From Clostridium sp. BJN0013 (GTDB taxonomy: Bacteria > Bacillota > Clostridia > Clostridiales > Clostridiaceae): DNA of 64,000 nt. This document shows, piece after piece, positions 51,044 through 61,519 of this stretch. The notes under the pieces are model-generated. The model worked only from the letters and a program-made list of their open reading frames with translations. It ran no database searches and was not told the origin of the DNA. Both the position numbers and the translations under genes were made by a program. Location of the stretch: contig NZ_CP162495.1 in assembly GCF_040939125.1 (NCBI RefSeq), positions 3,348,001 through 3,412,000 of the forward strand, in the 5' to 3' direction. Within the stretch, counting starts at the first letter, position 1; every line of letters begins with the position of its first letter.

Positions 51044-51795
51044 TTATGCTCACCTTTTCTAAACATGTGGGTAAAATTTTTATCATAAAGTAAACTCTTT
51101 TTATATTTACAATCTATAAAATCTCCCACCAATATTTGTGCACATTTTGTGATATTGGCTTTTTTTACTTTTTCACATATATCATCTAAAGTTCCAATTA
51201 TAGCCCTTTCATCTTCCCAGGAAGCTTTTTCAACTACAGCAATTGGAACATTCCTTCCATATCCTTTTCTTAATTTTTCTACTACTTTATCAATCATACC
51301 AACTGATAAAAATATAGCCATTGATGCCCCGATACCCGCCAATTTTTCTATATCTTCCCTATCAGGCACCGGTGTTTTTCCCTCTATTCTCGTAAGAATT
51401 ACTGTCTGACTTACCTCTGGCAAAGTAAATTCTTTTTTTATAGCTGCAGCAGCTGCTGTAAAAGAACTTACCCCGGGAACAATATCATATTTGATATTTC
51501 TTTTATCTAATTCATCCATCTGTTCTTTAATGGCACCATAAATAGAAGGATCTCCCGTGTGAAGTCTTACTGTTAACTTATTCTCCTTTTCGGCTTTTTC
51601 TAATATCTGAATTATCTGCTCTAAATTCATAGAAGCTGAATTATACATACTTACCCCTTCCCTACAAAAATCCATATGGGTACTACTCACCAGTGAACCT
51701 GTATATATAACCACATCTGCTTTTTTTAAAAGTTTTCTTCCCTTTACTGTAATTAAATCCACATCACCGGGACCCGCTCCAATAAAATAAATCAT
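51040..51795 (-). CDS. cbiF: Cobalt-precorrin-4 C11-methyltransferase
   Basis: A 251-residue tetrapyrrole methylase that adds a methyl at C11. Motifs are MIYFIGAGPGDVDLITVKG, ADVVIYTGSLVS, LHTGDPSIYGA, PGVSSFTAAAAAI and an AIFLSVG segment. The order fits CbiF/CobM. The start is ATG 51795. It lies 15 nt downstream of cbiL and overlaps cbiJ by four bases. Confidence 0.92.
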   Translation of the reverse strand: MIYFIGAGPGDVDLITVKGRKLLKKADVVIYTGSLVSSTHMDFCREGVSMYNSASMNLEQIIQILEKAEKENKLTVRLHTGDPSIYGAIKEQMDELDKRNIKYDIVPGVSSFTAAAAAIKKEFTLPEVSQTVILTRIEGKTPVPDREDIEKLAGIGASMAIFLSVGMIDKVVEKLRKGYGRNVPIAVVEKASWEDERAIIGTLDDICEKVKKANITKCAQILVGDFIDCKYKKSLLYDKNFTHMFRKGEHK

Positions 51796-51810
51796 ATTAA
51801 AATATTCATC

Positions 51811-52476
51811 TCACTTTCTATGAGCTATTATTATAGACATATATTCTTTGTCCTTTAATATTTCATCTTTATTTCGTGTAACCTTCTGCCCTTCTCTGCC
51901 GGCTTTTTTTACACACACATAATTAAAGCCTCTTTCTTCCAGATAATTTACTATTTCTTCTTCTTTTTTATAGACCTTCATTATTACCACATTTTTTTCA
52001 TCTCTTATAGCATCCAATCTGTTTCCAGGAACTATTAAAAGAGGTTCGTCACCTATAACTAAAGCCTCCTTTGCAACACTGGCACAAGCACAAAAAGATG
52101 TAATTCCAGGAACTGTTTCTGTGCTATATCCTTTTTCTTCAATATATTTTAACAAATAAATATAAGTACTATATATCAGTGGATCACCAATGGTCAAAAA
52201 GGCTACATTTTTTCCTTCTTGTATTTTTTGCTCTATAACCTGAAAAGCTTCATATATTTTTCCCTCTTGCTGCTCTCCCCCCATTGGAAAATGCTTTACT
52301 ATTATCTCTGAGTCTTCTCTTATAAACTGTTTTGCCGTGTCTAATGCAATACTTCTGCCACCTGCCATAGAACTTGGTGCCACTACAACCTCACACTTTT
52401 CTATTACCTTTAATGCCTTTAATGTCAATAACTCACTATCCCCTGGTCCTACCCCTACTCCATACAATTTAGCCAT
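51811..52476 (-). CDS. cbiL: Cobalt-precorrin-2 C20-methyltransferase
   Basis: A 221-residue methylase adding the C20 methyl, the first step after cobalt insertion. It opens MAKLYGVGVGPGDSELLTLKA, then VVAPSSMAGGRSIALDTA, TIGDPLIYSTY and PGITSFCACASVAKEAL, patterns specific to the CbiL/CobI type. ATG 52503 is in frame, but ATG 52476, with GGAGGT six bases upstream, is preferred. It runs next to cbiT. Confidence 0.92.
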   Translation of the reverse strand: MAKLYGVGVGPGDSELLTLKALKVIEKCEVVVAPSSMAGGRSIALDTAKQFIREDSEIIVKHFPMGGEQQEGKIYEAFQVIEQKIQEGKNVAFLTIGDPLIYSTYIYLLKYIEEKGYSTETVPGITSFCACASVAKEALVIGDEPLLIVPGNRLDAIRDEKNVVIMKVYKKEEEIVNYLEERGFNYVCVKKAGREGQKVTRNKDEILKDKEYMSIIIAHRK

Positions 52477-52489
52477 GCTGCAACCTCCA

Positions 52490-53050
52490 TTACTTTTTTC
52501 CACTTAATATGTAAATTGAATTGTTTGAAAATAACATATAACCCTTATTCTTTGTTTTACTTATGGCCACTTGAATACATTCTGTTTCAAATTCCAGTTC
52601 TTTTAGTGTTTTCATAGCCTTATAAAGATTATCAATAGTTATAAAATTCATTACAATTTTTCCGCCCTTTTTTAACTTTGAACAGTACTTGATAATTATA
52701 TCTTTAATATCCCCTCCGCTTCCCCCTATAAAAATAGCATCAAATACTTTTTTTATAGAAGATTCTACCAAAAGTGCATCTCCTTCTACTATATTGAGAT
52801 TAAAAGCTTTAAATTTTCCCTTGTTTTTCTCCAGTATTTCAAGGGCTTCCCTATCTCTTTCAACAGCCGTTACACTACCTAAGGGACTGCATTTGCTCAT
52901 CTGTATACTGAGGGAACCTGTCCCTGCACCAATATCCAGTAATGTATCATCCTCTTTAATTTCCATTTTTGCTATACTCAATATTCTAATCTCTTCTTTT
53001 GTCATAGGACAATTTCCTCTTATAAATTCTTCATCTTTTATATATATCAT
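52490..53050 (-). CDS. cbiT: Cobalt-precorrin-6B C15-methyltransferase/decarboxylase, CbiT subunit
   Basis: A 186-residue protein with a classical Rossmann SAM-binding domain: MTKEEIRILSIAKMEIKEDD, then LDIGAGTGSLSIQMS, VTAVERDREAL and IFIGGSGGDIKDII. It decarboxylates the C12 acetate side chain and methylates C15, together with CbiE, encoded just upstream. In many organisms the two are fused as CobL; here they are separate. The start is ATG 53050, overlapping the cbiE stop by four bases (ATGA). Confidence 0.93.
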   Translation of the reverse strand: MIYIKDEEFIRGNCPMTKEEIRILSIAKMEIKEDDTLLDIGAGTGSLSIQMSKCSPLGSVTAVERDREALEILEKNKGKFKAFNLNIVEGDALLVESSIKKVFDAIFIGGSGGDIKDIIIKYCSKLKKGGKIVMNFITIDNLYKAMKTLKELEFETECIQVAISKTKNKGYMLFSNNSIYILSGKK

Positions 53051-53661
53051 CTAATATCCTCTCCATTTTCAACCACCACTACACATAAACTGCTGTAATC
53101 ACCTCTATACATTTCTTCTTCAGTTCCCTTTGAGATTTTCTCATCTTCATAGGACAGGTTTTCACCTACATATACTAAAGCTCTGATATGATTTTTTATC
53201 AGTTCACCGCAAATGTAATTAGGTGTATTATTCTTATCTGTGAGCCATACAGACAGCTTATTATTTCTAACTTCTTCAATAAATTTTTCATTTCTGCCAT
53301 GCAAACTGCATAACTTGGCATTTTGCCAGGGCTTACCTAATTTTGACATTAAATATTGAAAAGAACTTATGCCCGGTATTACCTGGAATTCTCCATTGAA
53401 ATTTCTATTAAAATATTCTGTAATACCATAAAAGCAGGGATCCCCCGAAGCTGCCACAGAAATATTTTTATCTTTGTTATCATCTATAAATTCAAATATT
53501 TTCACAAAGGAATTAAATATAATTTTCTTCTGCTTTATATAGTTTAAACTTTTTATAGCCCTTTCAAAGCCAATTATCACATGGCAATTTTCCATAATTT
53601 TTTCTGCTTTAGGTAGAATATACTCTCGTGCCCCTGGTCCAATTCCAACAATATAAATCAC
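53047..53661 (-). CDS. cbiE: Cobalt-precorrin-7 C5-methyltransferase, CbiE subunit
   Basis: A 204-residue methylase for C5. IYIVGIGPGAREYILPKA opens the SAM domain; VAASGDPCFYGI and VIPGISSFQYLMSKLGKPWQN follow, and SLHGRNEKF is diagnostic for CbiE. The start is GTG 53661; AAGGAG lies ten bases upstream and no better ATG is in frame. It overlaps cbiT by four bases. Confidence 0.92.
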   Translation of the reverse strand: MIYIVGIGPGAREYILPKAEKIMENCHVIIGFERAIKSLNYIKQKKIIFNSFVKIFEFIDDNKDKNISVAASGDPCFYGITEYFNRNFNGEFQVIPGISSFQYLMSKLGKPWQNAKLCSLHGRNEKFIEEVRNNKLSVWLTDKNNTPNYICGELIKNHIRALVYVGENLSYEDEKISKGTEEEMYRGDYSSLCVVVVENGEDIR

Positions 53662-53691
53662 AGCATCTTATCTCCTTTTAATTTTTTTACT

Positions 53692-54789
53692 TTAGTTGTT
53701 TTCACATATTTTACTTCTTCCATCCCACAAAACTCCACTTGCCATACAATACATGATCACCTCAGCTTTTAAAGCCCCATAAGTAAAATTTTCTATTCTT
53801 TTTTTTATTTTACAGCCTATTCTCCTGTATATATCTTTATATTCCTCACTTATAATTTTCACTGCACCTTCTGTGGTTTTCTCATTATATACAGCTTCCA
53901 CAATCTTCTTATCTGCTCCCATAAGTGCAAGTTCAAGAGCCATAACCTCAAGTCGTACATCACATACCCTGCTGTGGGTATTAAAACATCCTGCAGCAAT
54001 TTTAGAGAGCTTCCCTATATGTCCTACTATGAGTACTTTCTCTATTTTATTTTCTACACAACAATCTAAAGCAAACCCCACATAATTAGACATTATAACG
54101 GATTTTTTCATATCAAGCCCAAGTTTTCTAGCTTTATCCTCCCCCATATTTCCAAATAAAAGTATTAAATCCTTGTAGCCACTGGCAACTTTTTGAGAAA
54201 TTTCAAGCTTTACAGACTCTTTCAATGCTTCTTCAGACATAGGTACTACTATTCCCGTAGTACCTAAAATAGATATGCCCCCTACTATATTTAATCGTGG
54301 ATTAAAAGTTTTTTTTGCAATTTTCTCTCCTTCTGGAACGAATATGGTTATGGTAACCCCTTTTCCCTGGGGTAGAACATTTCTTACTTCTTTTTCTATC
54401 ATAATCCTGGGAACCGGGTTTATTGCAAAGTCACCTTTTTTAACATATAATCCTTCACCCTTCACTATTCCTATGCCTATCCCTGCCTTTAATGTATATT
54501 CCTTTTCACTTTTTTCAGCCCTGGCCCATATCTCAATTCCATCTGTTACGTCCGGATCATCTCCACCATCTTTTATTATGCAGCACTCTACATAGTCTGA
54601 ACCTTTTTTTACACTTTCAATATGCAAATCCAGTTCAACATTTTTGGGTGTGCTTATGCTTATATGCTCTAAATTTTCCTGTGAATAAAGCATTTTAGCG
54701 GCAGCCTTTGCTGCAGCTGCAGCACAAGAACCTGTAGTATAACCGCATCTTAACTTTTTTCCTCCACAATTTATATATAAATCAAACAT
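53692..54789 (-). CDS. cbiD: Cobalt-precorrin-5B C1-methyltransferase
   Basis: A 365-residue CbiD, found only in the anaerobic (early cobalt insertion) pathway, where it methylates C1 during ring contraction. [19 protein letters not shown] lies near the start, [11 protein letters not shown] is the second hallmark, INPVPRIMI and [20 protein letters not shown] the third. The length is normal. The start is ATG 54789. It lies 11 nt after cbiC. Its presence settles that this is the anaerobic route. Confidence 0.95.
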   Translation of the reverse strand: MFDLYINCGGKKLRCGYTTGSCAAAAAKAAAKMLYSQENLEHISISTPKNVELDLHIESVKKGSDYVECCIIKDGGDDPDVTDGIEIWARAEKSEKEYTLKAGIGIGIVKGEGLYVKKGDFAINPVPRIMIEKEVRNVLPQGKGVTITIFVPEGEKIAKKTFNPRLNIVGGISILGTTGIVVPMSEEALKESVKLEISQKVASGYKDLILLFGNMGEDKARKLGLDMKKSVIMSNYVGFALDCCVENKIEKVLIVGHIGKLSKIAAGCFNTHSRVCDVRLEVMALELALMGADKKIVEAVYNEKTTEGAVKIISEEYKDIYRRIGCKIKKRIENFTYGALKAEVIMYCMASGVLWDGRSKICENN

Positions 54790-54800
54790 ATGTATACTCC

Positions 54801-55427
54801 TTATTTCCTATTTACCAACATATATAAAAGGGCATTTACAATTGCCGCCGCCACTGTACTGCCTCCTTTTCTTCCTCTTACCGTAATCATGGGCAGTGTA
54901 AGTTCTTCAAAATCTTTCTTTGATTGTGCCGCACCAACAAATCCTACAGGAACCGCTATTACAAAAGATGGATTGCACTTTCCCTCTTCAACTAATTCTT
55001 TTAATTTATATAAAGCAGTAGGAGCATTTCCAATTACAAAAAAGTTTATTCCCTCCTCTGAAGCTCTTTCTATGGCTGCCATAGAACGGGTTATTCCTCT
55101 GTCTTTTGCAATTTGGGCTATTTCATCTTCTGCCACATAGGATACTACACTGCAATTTAAAGTTTTCAGTGCTCTTTTATTTATTCCTGCCAAAATCATA
55201 TTTGTATCTGTATAAATTGTAGTTCCTTCTTTCAAAAGTTTAAGTGCATCATCTATAGCTCCAGGTCTGATATATAATAAATCCTTATATTCAAAATCCG
55301 CAGTGGTATGTATTACTCTCTTTATTATAAGTAATTCTCTATATGTAAAATTATTAGCTCCTAGTTCTTTCTCGATAATTTGAAAACTTTTTTCTTCAAT
55401 TACCCCTGGCTTTTTAATATAATCCAT
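54801..55427 (-). CDS. cbiC: Cobalt-precorrin-8 methylmutase
   Basis: A 208-residue enzyme that moves the methyl from C11 to C12, giving cobyrinic acid. It opens [18 protein letters not shown], then [14 protein letters not shown] (active-site His), [12 protein letters not shown] and [21 protein letters not shown], which are CbiC/CobH hallmarks. The start is ATG 55427, seven bases after the cbiA stop. The preceding cbiA uses its product. Confidence 0.94.
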   Translation of the reverse strand: MDYIKKPGVIEEKSFQIIEKELGANNFTYRELLIIKRVIHTTADFEYKDLLYIRPGAIDDALKLLKEGTTIYTDTNMILAGINKRALKTLNCSVVSYVAEDEIAQIAKDRGITRSMAAIERASEEGINFFVIGNAPTALYKLKELVEEGKCNPSFVIAVPVGFVGAAQSKKDFEELTLPMITVRGRKGGSTVAAAIVNALLYMLVNRK

Positions 55428-55434
55428 GAAACTT

Positions 55435-56757
55435 TCACTTCCTTTTTATAATAACTAGATACTTCAAAAAATCCATATTCCCCCAAAAATGCACATGGGC
55501 ATAAGCTGCCAGGGTATTATTTTTCAAATAACCGCATCTCCATTTTTTTTGTTTTCCATCATAGGTATCTTTAATCAATGTATATATTGTATTTTCTTCC
55601 GTTTTTACATAGGATTTATGAAATTCATGACAACTTATTTTCATACCTTTGGGAAATATATAATTATCAGTTTCAACTTTGATTTGTGCATATCCAAAAT
55701 TATAGAGCTTTGTACCCATATAGGCATTTCCTTTTAAAAATCCCACCATACTTCTATGCTCTATACTTTCCATTAAATACATAAGTCCCCCACACTCTGC
55801 ATAACATCTTGTACCTTTACTTAATAAAGTATTTATACTTTCAATCAAAGTTTTATTGTCACTTAATTCTTCTTTAAATATCTCTGGATAGCCCCCTCCA
55901 AGATATAAAAAATCTATATCCTCCGGCAAATTTTTATCACTTAAAGGACTAAAGTATTGAACTTCTCCAAGCTCTTCTAATAACTCCAAATTTTCCTTGT
56001 AGTAAAAATTGAAAGCTTTATCCTTTGCTACTGCAATTTTTAAATGTTTCCTTTCTATATGATAAAGATCCTTAAATTGCTGTGTCTCTGAAAAATATTT
56101 TAGTAATTCATCAATATTCACATATTTTTCAAGCAATTCACTGCACTTTTCAATTTTCTTATCCAGATCTCTTACTTCACTGCTTTGGATAAGTCCTAAA
56201 TGTCTGCTTTTCAACCCCAATGTATCATCTTTAGGAAGGTAACCAAATACTTTAATTTTTCCCTTAAAGTTTTTTTCAATTATGGTTCTTAAAAGTTTAT
56301 AATAGTTTTCATTTATATTATTTAAAATAATTCCAGCTATATTTACTTGTTCAAAATTTATAAGTCCGCTTATCTCTGCACAGAAGGTAACACTTTGAGC
56401 TTTCGGTGTAAGTACCAATACTACAGGAATTTTTAAAAGTCTGCTTACCACGGCTGTAGAGTACTCTGAATTTATGCCTTTTCCATCGTAAAGACCCATT
56501 ACCCCTTCAACTATGCCATAATCTCCACTGCCCCTTGCATAAGAAGCCTTAACCCCTTCTTCACCCATTAAATATAAATCTAGATTTCTGGAAGCCTTTC
56601 CCGTTATATGTTCATGAAATGCCGTATCTATGTAATCGGGACCTATTTTATATCCCTGGACCAAAAATCCTCTTTTTATAAGTGCTCTCATAAGCCCTAA
56701 AGTTACTGTAGTCTTTCCCCCTCCACTGCTGCTTGATGATATAATTATACTTTTCAT
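55435..56757 (-). CDS. cbiA: Cobyrinate a,c-diamide synthase
   Basis: A 440-residue ATP-dependent amidotransferase, amidating the a and c side chains with glutamine. The N-terminal P-loop IISSSSSGGGKTTVTLG and GYKIGPDYIDTAFH belong to the synthetase; YLGGGYPEIF and the nucleophile in YAECGGLMYLM form the class I glutaminase domain. All catalytic parts are present. The start is ATG 56757. It lies 4 nt downstream of cbiP. Confidence 0.94.
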   Translation of the reverse strand: MKSIIISSSSSGGGKTTVTLGLMRALIKRGFLVQGYKIGPDYIDTAFHEHITGKASRNLDLYLMGEEGVKASYARGSGDYGIVEGVMGLYDGKGINSEYSTAVVSRLLKIPVVLVLTPKAQSVTFCAEISGLINFEQVNIAGIILNNINENYYKLLRTIIEKNFKGKIKVFGYLPKDDTLGLKSRHLGLIQSSEVRDLDKKIEKCSELLEKYVNIDELLKYFSETQQFKDLYHIERKHLKIAVAKDKAFNFYYKENLELLEELGEVQYFSPLSDKNLPEDIDFLYLGGGYPEIFKEELSDNKTLIESINTLLSKGTRCYAECGGLMYLMESIEHRSMVGFLKGNAYMGTKLYNFGYAQIKVETDNYIFPKGMKISCHEFHKSYVKTEENTIYTLIKDTYDGKQKKWRCGYLKNNTLAAYAHVHFWGNMDFLKYLVIIKRK

Positions 56758-56761
56758 ATTT

Positions 56762-58261
56762 CTACTCCATAAATTTACTTTTTACATTCAGTATCTCATA
56801 TACTTTTTTCATATCCAAACTACTTCTCACAATATGAGCTAATTTATCAATTTCCCCATCTCTTAAATTTTCATAGATTATTGAGTTCTTGTGTTTTATT
56901 CCCTTTTTATCCCTTAATGTATTCATTATGTACTGTCTAAACTCAGCTCCATCAAAAATTCCATGAATATATGTACCCATAACATTTCTCTCTAGATTAA
57001 TGGCCCCTTCTTTAAAATTACAGCTGCAGCCATTTTTATCAATTATCTCTACTAAAGGTTTTGCATTTTTACCATAATTACATAACCCCATATGGATTTC
57101 ATATCCATAAATATTAATGTTTTCAGTCATCCCGCAAACTTTGCCCTTGACTCTTGTAGTCACTTTTTCCTTTTCAAACACAGTACTCACATCCAAAATA
57201 TTCATTCCTTCTACAGCTTTAACTTTTGTCTCCACCTCCAAGGGATCTTCTATATATGTGCCAAGCATCTGATATCCCCCGCATATTCCAAATATAAATC
57301 CATCTCTACTGGCATACTTTTTAATCTTATCTTCTATTCCTACTTCTCTTATATAGAGTAAATCTTCTATGGTATTTTTACTTCCCGGTATTATAAGCAT
57401 GTCAGGATTCCCAAAATCATCTGCATTTGTTACATAACGCAGTGACACATCCTCTTCAATTTTTAATGGATCCACATCCGTAAAATTTGAAATGTGAGGC
57501 AGCTTTATAATGGCTATATCAATAGGCGCGTTAATTTTTGTATTAAAATCCACTGCACTGTCTTCATCCTCTAAAGCCAGCCTAAAATATGGTATCACAC
57601 CTATACAAGGTACTTTTATCTTTTCTTCTATCATTGATAAGCCCGGCTTTAATATATCCACATCTCCTCTGAATTTATTGATAATAGTTCCCTTTACCCG
57701 GCTTCTCTCCTTTTCAGTCAGCAGCATTATGGTACCTAAAAGTGACGCAAATACTCCCCCTTTATCTATATCTCCTACTAAAATAACAGGTGAATCCACC
57801 ATATCTGCCAAGCCCATATTGACAATATCATTATCTCTCAAGTTTATCTCCGCAGGACTTCCGGCACCTTCAATTACAACTATGTCAAATTTATCTTCCA
57901 ATATTTTAAAGTCTTTTTTTAACATTGGTGCAAATTCCTTTTTCATATTATAATATTCCCTGGCACTGGAATTGCAATAAATTTCGCCCTTTATAATAAC
58001 CTGGCAATTTTTATCTGTAGTAGGTTTTAAAAGTATAGGATTCATATATACTTCCGGTTCAAGTCCTGAGGCATAAGCCTGAAGCACCTGAGCTCTGCCC
58101 ATCTCTCTGCCATCTAATGTAATATAGGAATTTAAGGACATATTTTGAGATTTGTAGGGACAAACTTTAAAGCCATCCTGTTTGAAAATCCTACATAAAG
58201 CTGCGGTAATTATACTTTTGCCCACAGAAGAAGCAGTGCCTTGAATCATAATTTTGGGCAT
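56762..58261 (-). CDS. cbiP: Cobyric acid synthase
   Basis: A 499-residue amidotransferase that adds the last four amides (b, d, e, g). It has an N-terminal [16 protein letters not shown]-loop, [33 protein letters not shown], and a C-terminal glutaminase with [11 protein letters not shown] and the catalytic His in TYIHGIF. The length is standard. The start is ATG 58261. Its first 16 bases overlap the end of cbiK in another frame. Confidence 0.95.
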   Translation of the reverse strand: MPKIMIQGTASSVGKSIITAALCRIFKQDGFKVCPYKSQNMSLNSYITLDGREMGRAQVLQAYASGLEPEVYMNPILLKPTTDKNCQVIIKGEIYCNSSAREYYNMKKEFAPMLKKDFKILEDKFDIVVIEGAGSPAEINLRDNDIVNMGLADMVDSPVILVGDIDKGGVFASLLGTIMLLTEKERSRVKGTIINKFRGDVDILKPGLSMIEEKIKVPCIGVIPYFRLALEDEDSAVDFNTKINAPIDIAIIKLPHISNFTDVDPLKIEEDVSLRYVTNADDFGNPDMLIIPGSKNTIEDLLYIREVGIEDKIKKYASRDGFIFGICGGYQMLGTYIEDPLEVETKVKAVEGMNILDVSTVFEKEKVTTRVKGKVCGMTENINIYGYEIHMGLCNYGKNAKPLVEIIDKNGCSCNFKEGAINLERNVMGTYIHGIFDGAEFRQYIMNTLRDKKGIKHKNSIIYENLRDGEIDKLAHIVRSSLDMKKVYEILNVKSKFME

Positions 58262-59106
58262 TCATATTCCTTCTTTCTGTGAAGTTTATAATCATATTTT
58301 GAATTTATAACATCTTGTATATGAGATATATAAATATCCTGAAACTCTTCAATTTCCCCCAATCCATGAACATAAGCTTCTACTTGGAACCCAAGTCTTG
58401 TTAAAATATTTTTCCAGGAATCTTCTTCATCCCCGGCCATATCAACCAAGGCATGGTTTCCAGCTACCAACATAAGAGGAATCAATTTAATTTTTTTATG
58501 TTCTTTTTCGGTAAAAGTATAATTTTTAGTTATATGGTTAACTACATTGTTAAAATCAGGGTAACCTTCTACATTGGCAATAAAAGAATTATTAAATCCC
58601 CTTTCTCTTAAAACAAGCTGGAGACAGGAGTAACAGGCATTAGCCCAATGGGTACTGCCATGGCCCATTAATATGCTTAAATTATCCTTTGGGATTATGT
58701 TTTCAATTGCATCTGCCATGACACCATAATCATCTGGAACTTCTTCATCTATTCCCTTATAAAATAATACCGGCCTTCCAATTTTTATTTCTTTAAAACT
58801 TCCTTTATATCTTTGAACTTCTCTTACAATAAAATCGTACTCTCCTCCAGGTATTATATGAAGCGGCTGTACAATTACCTTTTCAAATCCTTCATTTTTT
58901 AACTTTTCCAGAGCATCCCCAGGGGTATCTATCATTATTTTATCTCTTGACTTTAATGTACTTATTATTTTATAGGCCGTAAAAGCTCTTCTTATTTCAT
59001 AGTCACTAAATTTTTTTCTTATTTTATTTTCAATAATATCAATGGTAAGTCTCCTTGTGTTTTCATAAGTTGTTCCAAAACTGATTACCAAAATTGCCTT
59101 TTTCAC
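58246..59106 (-). CDS. cbiK: Sirohydrochlorin cobaltochelatase
   Basis: A 286-residue class II chelatase that inserts Co2+ into sirohydrochlorin. It begins [21 protein letters not shown]. The metal and substrate residues lie in [13 protein letters not shown] (His), NVEGYPDF (Glu) and [14 protein letters not shown] (His), as in characterised CbiK. No signal peptide is seen, so it is cytoplasmic. ATG 59106 is the start. It lies 11 nt after the cobA-hemD fusion. It marks entry to the anaerobic pathway. Confidence 0.93.
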   Translation of the reverse strand: MKKAILVISFGTTYENTRRLTIDIIENKIRKKFSDYEIRRAFTAYKIISTLKSRDKIMIDTPGDALEKLKNEGFEKVIVQPLHIIPGGEYDFIVREVQRYKGSFKEIKIGRPVLFYKGIDEEVPDDYGVMADAIENIIPKDNLSILMGHGSTHWANACYSCLQLVLRERGFNNSFIANVEGYPDFNNVVNHITKNYTFTEKEHKKIKLIPLMLVAGNHALVDMAGDEEDSWKNILTRLGFQVEAYVHGLGEIEEFQDIYISHIQDVINSKYDYKLHRKKEYECPKL

Positions 59107-59117
59107 ATAATCACTTC

Positions 59118-60590
59118 CTAATCCTTATTTTGCTTAAATTGCAAAAGCTTTTTAATCATACCTTCAGTAGTAAATTCATCACTTATAAGGCTGGATATAC
59201 TGTGCTTTTCCAGTTCTTTAAAGGTAATAGGCCCTATGGCTATATTGATTTTTCTACGAAGCTTATCTAATCCCACCATATTTATCATATTCCTTACCGT
59301 AGAAGGGCTGCTAAAAAACACCACATCTACTTCATCAAAAGCTTTCTCACCAGACATTTCTCCCTGTACCGGTTCATAAATATGTACTTCATCTACCTGA
59401 CACCCAAAATCAATTAAACTTTGTGCCACTTTTCTTCGTGATAGTTTGGAACAGGGTATTAATATGCTGTCAGATTTTTTAACCTTTTCCATAAGCGCTT
59501 CCTTTAAATTTTTACTTGAAAATTCTTTAGCCCTTATATCCGCATATATACCCTTTTCCATTAAAGCCTTTTCCGTAGCAGAGCCAATTACTGCAAATTT
59601 TCCTTTTATATTTCTCACATCATATTTTTTCTCTTTTAAATAATTGAAAAATATATTTACACTATTTACACTGGTCATAACTATAAAGTCATACCTGTGA
59701 AGTTTATTTAAATAATCATCCATATTTTCTGAGGTATTTAAAATTTTTATTGCATTGATTTCCGTCACTTCTGCCCCCAATTTAATCAGTTTATTTTTAA
59801 CTTCATAAGATTGTTCTTTGCTCCTTGTGATACACACATTAGTGCCATATAATTCCATATTGTTATACCAGTTTAAATATTTACTAAGAGAGACCACTTC
59901 TCCAACTACGATAATACAAGGTGCTTGAAGCTTTTCATATTCTACCTTTTGTATTATATTTGTCAAATTACCTGTCACCATCTTTTGTTTTGAGGTTGTT
60001 CCTCTCATTATTACTGCCGCAGGGGTATTTTTATTTTTCCCATTTTCCATAAGTTTTCTAAATATTTCTCCCACATGCTCCATTCCCATAAGGAAAACCA
60101 AGGTTCCCGATAACTTGGAAATATATTTCCATTGGAGACTTGTTCCTTCCCTGGTCATAACTGTAAACACATGAAAACTTCTTGAAATGTCCCTATGGGT
60201 AATAGGAATTCCAGCATAATTTAAAACAGCTATGGCAGATGTTATTCCAGGAACAGTTTCGAAGGGAATATTCTCTTTGCTTAATCTTATGCCTTCTTCT
60301 CCCCCTCTTCCAAATACATAAGGATCTCCTCCTTTTATTCTTCCCACTATATGACCTTCTTTTGCAAACTTAACAAGCATATTATTTATTTCCTCTTGAG
60401 ATCTATAGTGGCAACCTGGTTCTTTTCCACAATAAAATATTTTGCAATCCTCATTTAAATACCTAAGCAAGCTTTCCCCTGAAAGCCTGTCGTATAGCAC
60501 TACCGTACATTCCTTTAAAACTCTTACTGCCTTTAAAGTAACTAATTCTTCATTTCCAGGTCCTGCCCCTATCAAGTACACTTTTCCCAT
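59118..60590 (-). CDS. cobA-hemD: Uroporphyrinogen-III C-methyltransferase / uroporphyrinogen-III synthase fusion
   Basis: A 490-residue bifunctional protein. Residues 1-245 are the SUMT methylase (VYLIGAGPGNEELVTLKA, YDRLSGESLL, RIKGGDPYVFGRGGEEG, PGITSAIAVLNYAGIPITHR), which converts uroporphyrinogen III to precorrin-2. Residues 250-490 are uroporphyrinogen-III synthase (VCITRSKEQSY, VMTSVNSVNIFF, FFSSPSTVRNM), which closes the tetrapyrrole ring. The fusion is common in clostridia. The start is ATG 60590. It lies 28 nt after hemC and completes the route to precorrin-2. Confidence 0.93.
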   Translation of the reverse strand: MGKVYLIGAGPGNEELVTLKAVRVLKECTVVLYDRLSGESLLRYLNEDCKIFYCGKEPGCHYRSQEEINNMLVKFAKEGHIVGRIKGGDPYVFGRGGEEGIRLSKENIPFETVPGITSAIAVLNYAGIPITHRDISRSFHVFTVMTREGTSLQWKYISKLSGTLVFLMGMEHVGEIFRKLMENGKNKNTPAAVIMRGTTSKQKMVTGNLTNIIQKVEYEKLQAPCIIVVGEVVSLSKYLNWYNNMELYGTNVCITRSKEQSYEVKNKLIKLGAEVTEINAIKILNTSENMDDYLNKLHRYDFIVMTSVNSVNIFFNYLKEKKYDVRNIKGKFAVIGSATEKALMEKGIYADIRAKEFSSKNLKEALMEKVKKSDSILIPCSKLSRRKVAQSLIDFGCQVDEVHIYEPVQGEMSGEKAFDEVDVVFFSSPSTVRNMINMVGLDKLRRKINIAIGPITFKELEKHSISSLISDEFTTEGMIKKLLQFKQNKD

Positions 60591-60618
60591 AGTAGATATT
60601 TACTTCCTTTCACTTTAA

Positions 60619-61491
60619 TTAACCATTTATAATCTTTTCTCCCAAACTTTTCCCTAATGCAACATAATCCCATTTATTTCCATGAATATCTTTTTTTATA
60701 AGTTTATTGCCCATTTGAAAGATACCGGTTATATTAAGAATTTCACCCTCAATTACGGAATACGCTCCCACAGGAGTATGACAATCCCCTTGAAGCTTTT
60801 TTAAAAAGCTTCTTTCTGCTTCAACACTTATTCTTACATCTTCATTATCAATTTTCTCTAAAGTATTTGCATATTCACTATTTTTTAGAACTTCTACTCC
60901 TATAGCCCCCTGGGCCACTGCAGGAACAAATTGAAAAGGATTAAAATATTCTGTTATAATTTCTGACATACCCAACCTTTTAACTCCAGCTGCTGCAAGA
61001 ACTATACCATCCAATTTTTCTTCCTTCATTTTTCTTACTCTTGTTTCTATATTTCCCCTTATAGGAACTATTTCTATATCATGTCTTAAATTTTTTATCT
61101 GAACTGCCCTTCTTATGCTGCTGGTACCTATTACCGCTCCCTTGGGAAGATCTAAAAATTTTATACCTTCAGGGGATATAAAAACATCCCTTACATCTTC
61201 TCTCACAGGCATTGCAATTATTTCAAACAAATTTAGTAATTCATTTGGCATATCCTTCATGCTGTGTACTGCTGCCTGGGCACGTTTTTCTATTAATGCC
61301 CTCTCAATATCCTTTACAAAAACGCCCTTTCCTCCAATTTTATCTAAGGATACATCAAGTTTTCTATCTCCTTCAGTTTTTATCAAAACTTTTTCACATT
61401 GCATCTTAAACTTCAAAGTCAATAAGTCTATTACATAATCCGTTTGTACTAATGCCAACTTGCTTTTCCTTGTAGCAATTTTAAGACTCAA
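60619..61491 (-). CDS. hemC: Porphobilinogen deaminase
   Basis: A 290-residue enzyme that polymerises four porphobilinogens to hydroxymethylbilane. It begins KIATRKSKLALVQTDYV, then AVHSMKDMPNE (Arg/Lys and Asp active site), GTSSIRRAVQI, and a late GDCHTPVGAY with the dipyrromethane-bearing Cys. The length is normal. The start is TTG 61491 with GGAGGT upstream. It is part of the cobalamin operon, so the tetrapyrrole precursor is made on the same mRNA. Confidence 0.94.
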   Translation of the reverse strand: MSLKIATRKSKLALVQTDYVIDLLTLKFKMQCEKVLIKTEGDRKLDVSLDKIGGKGVFVKDIERALIEKRAQAAVHSMKDMPNELLNLFEIIAMPVREDVRDVFISPEGIKFLDLPKGAVIGTSSIRRAVQIKNLRHDIEIVPIRGNIETRVRKMKEEKLDGIVLAAAGVKRLGMSEIITEYFNPFQFVPAVAQGAIGVEVLKNSEYANTLEKIDNEDVRISVEAERSFLKKLQGDCHTPVGAYSVIEGEILNITGIFQMGNKLIKKDIHGNKWDYVALGKSLGEKIING

Positions 61492-61519
61492 AGTATTACC
61501 TCCATAAATTATTCTGCTT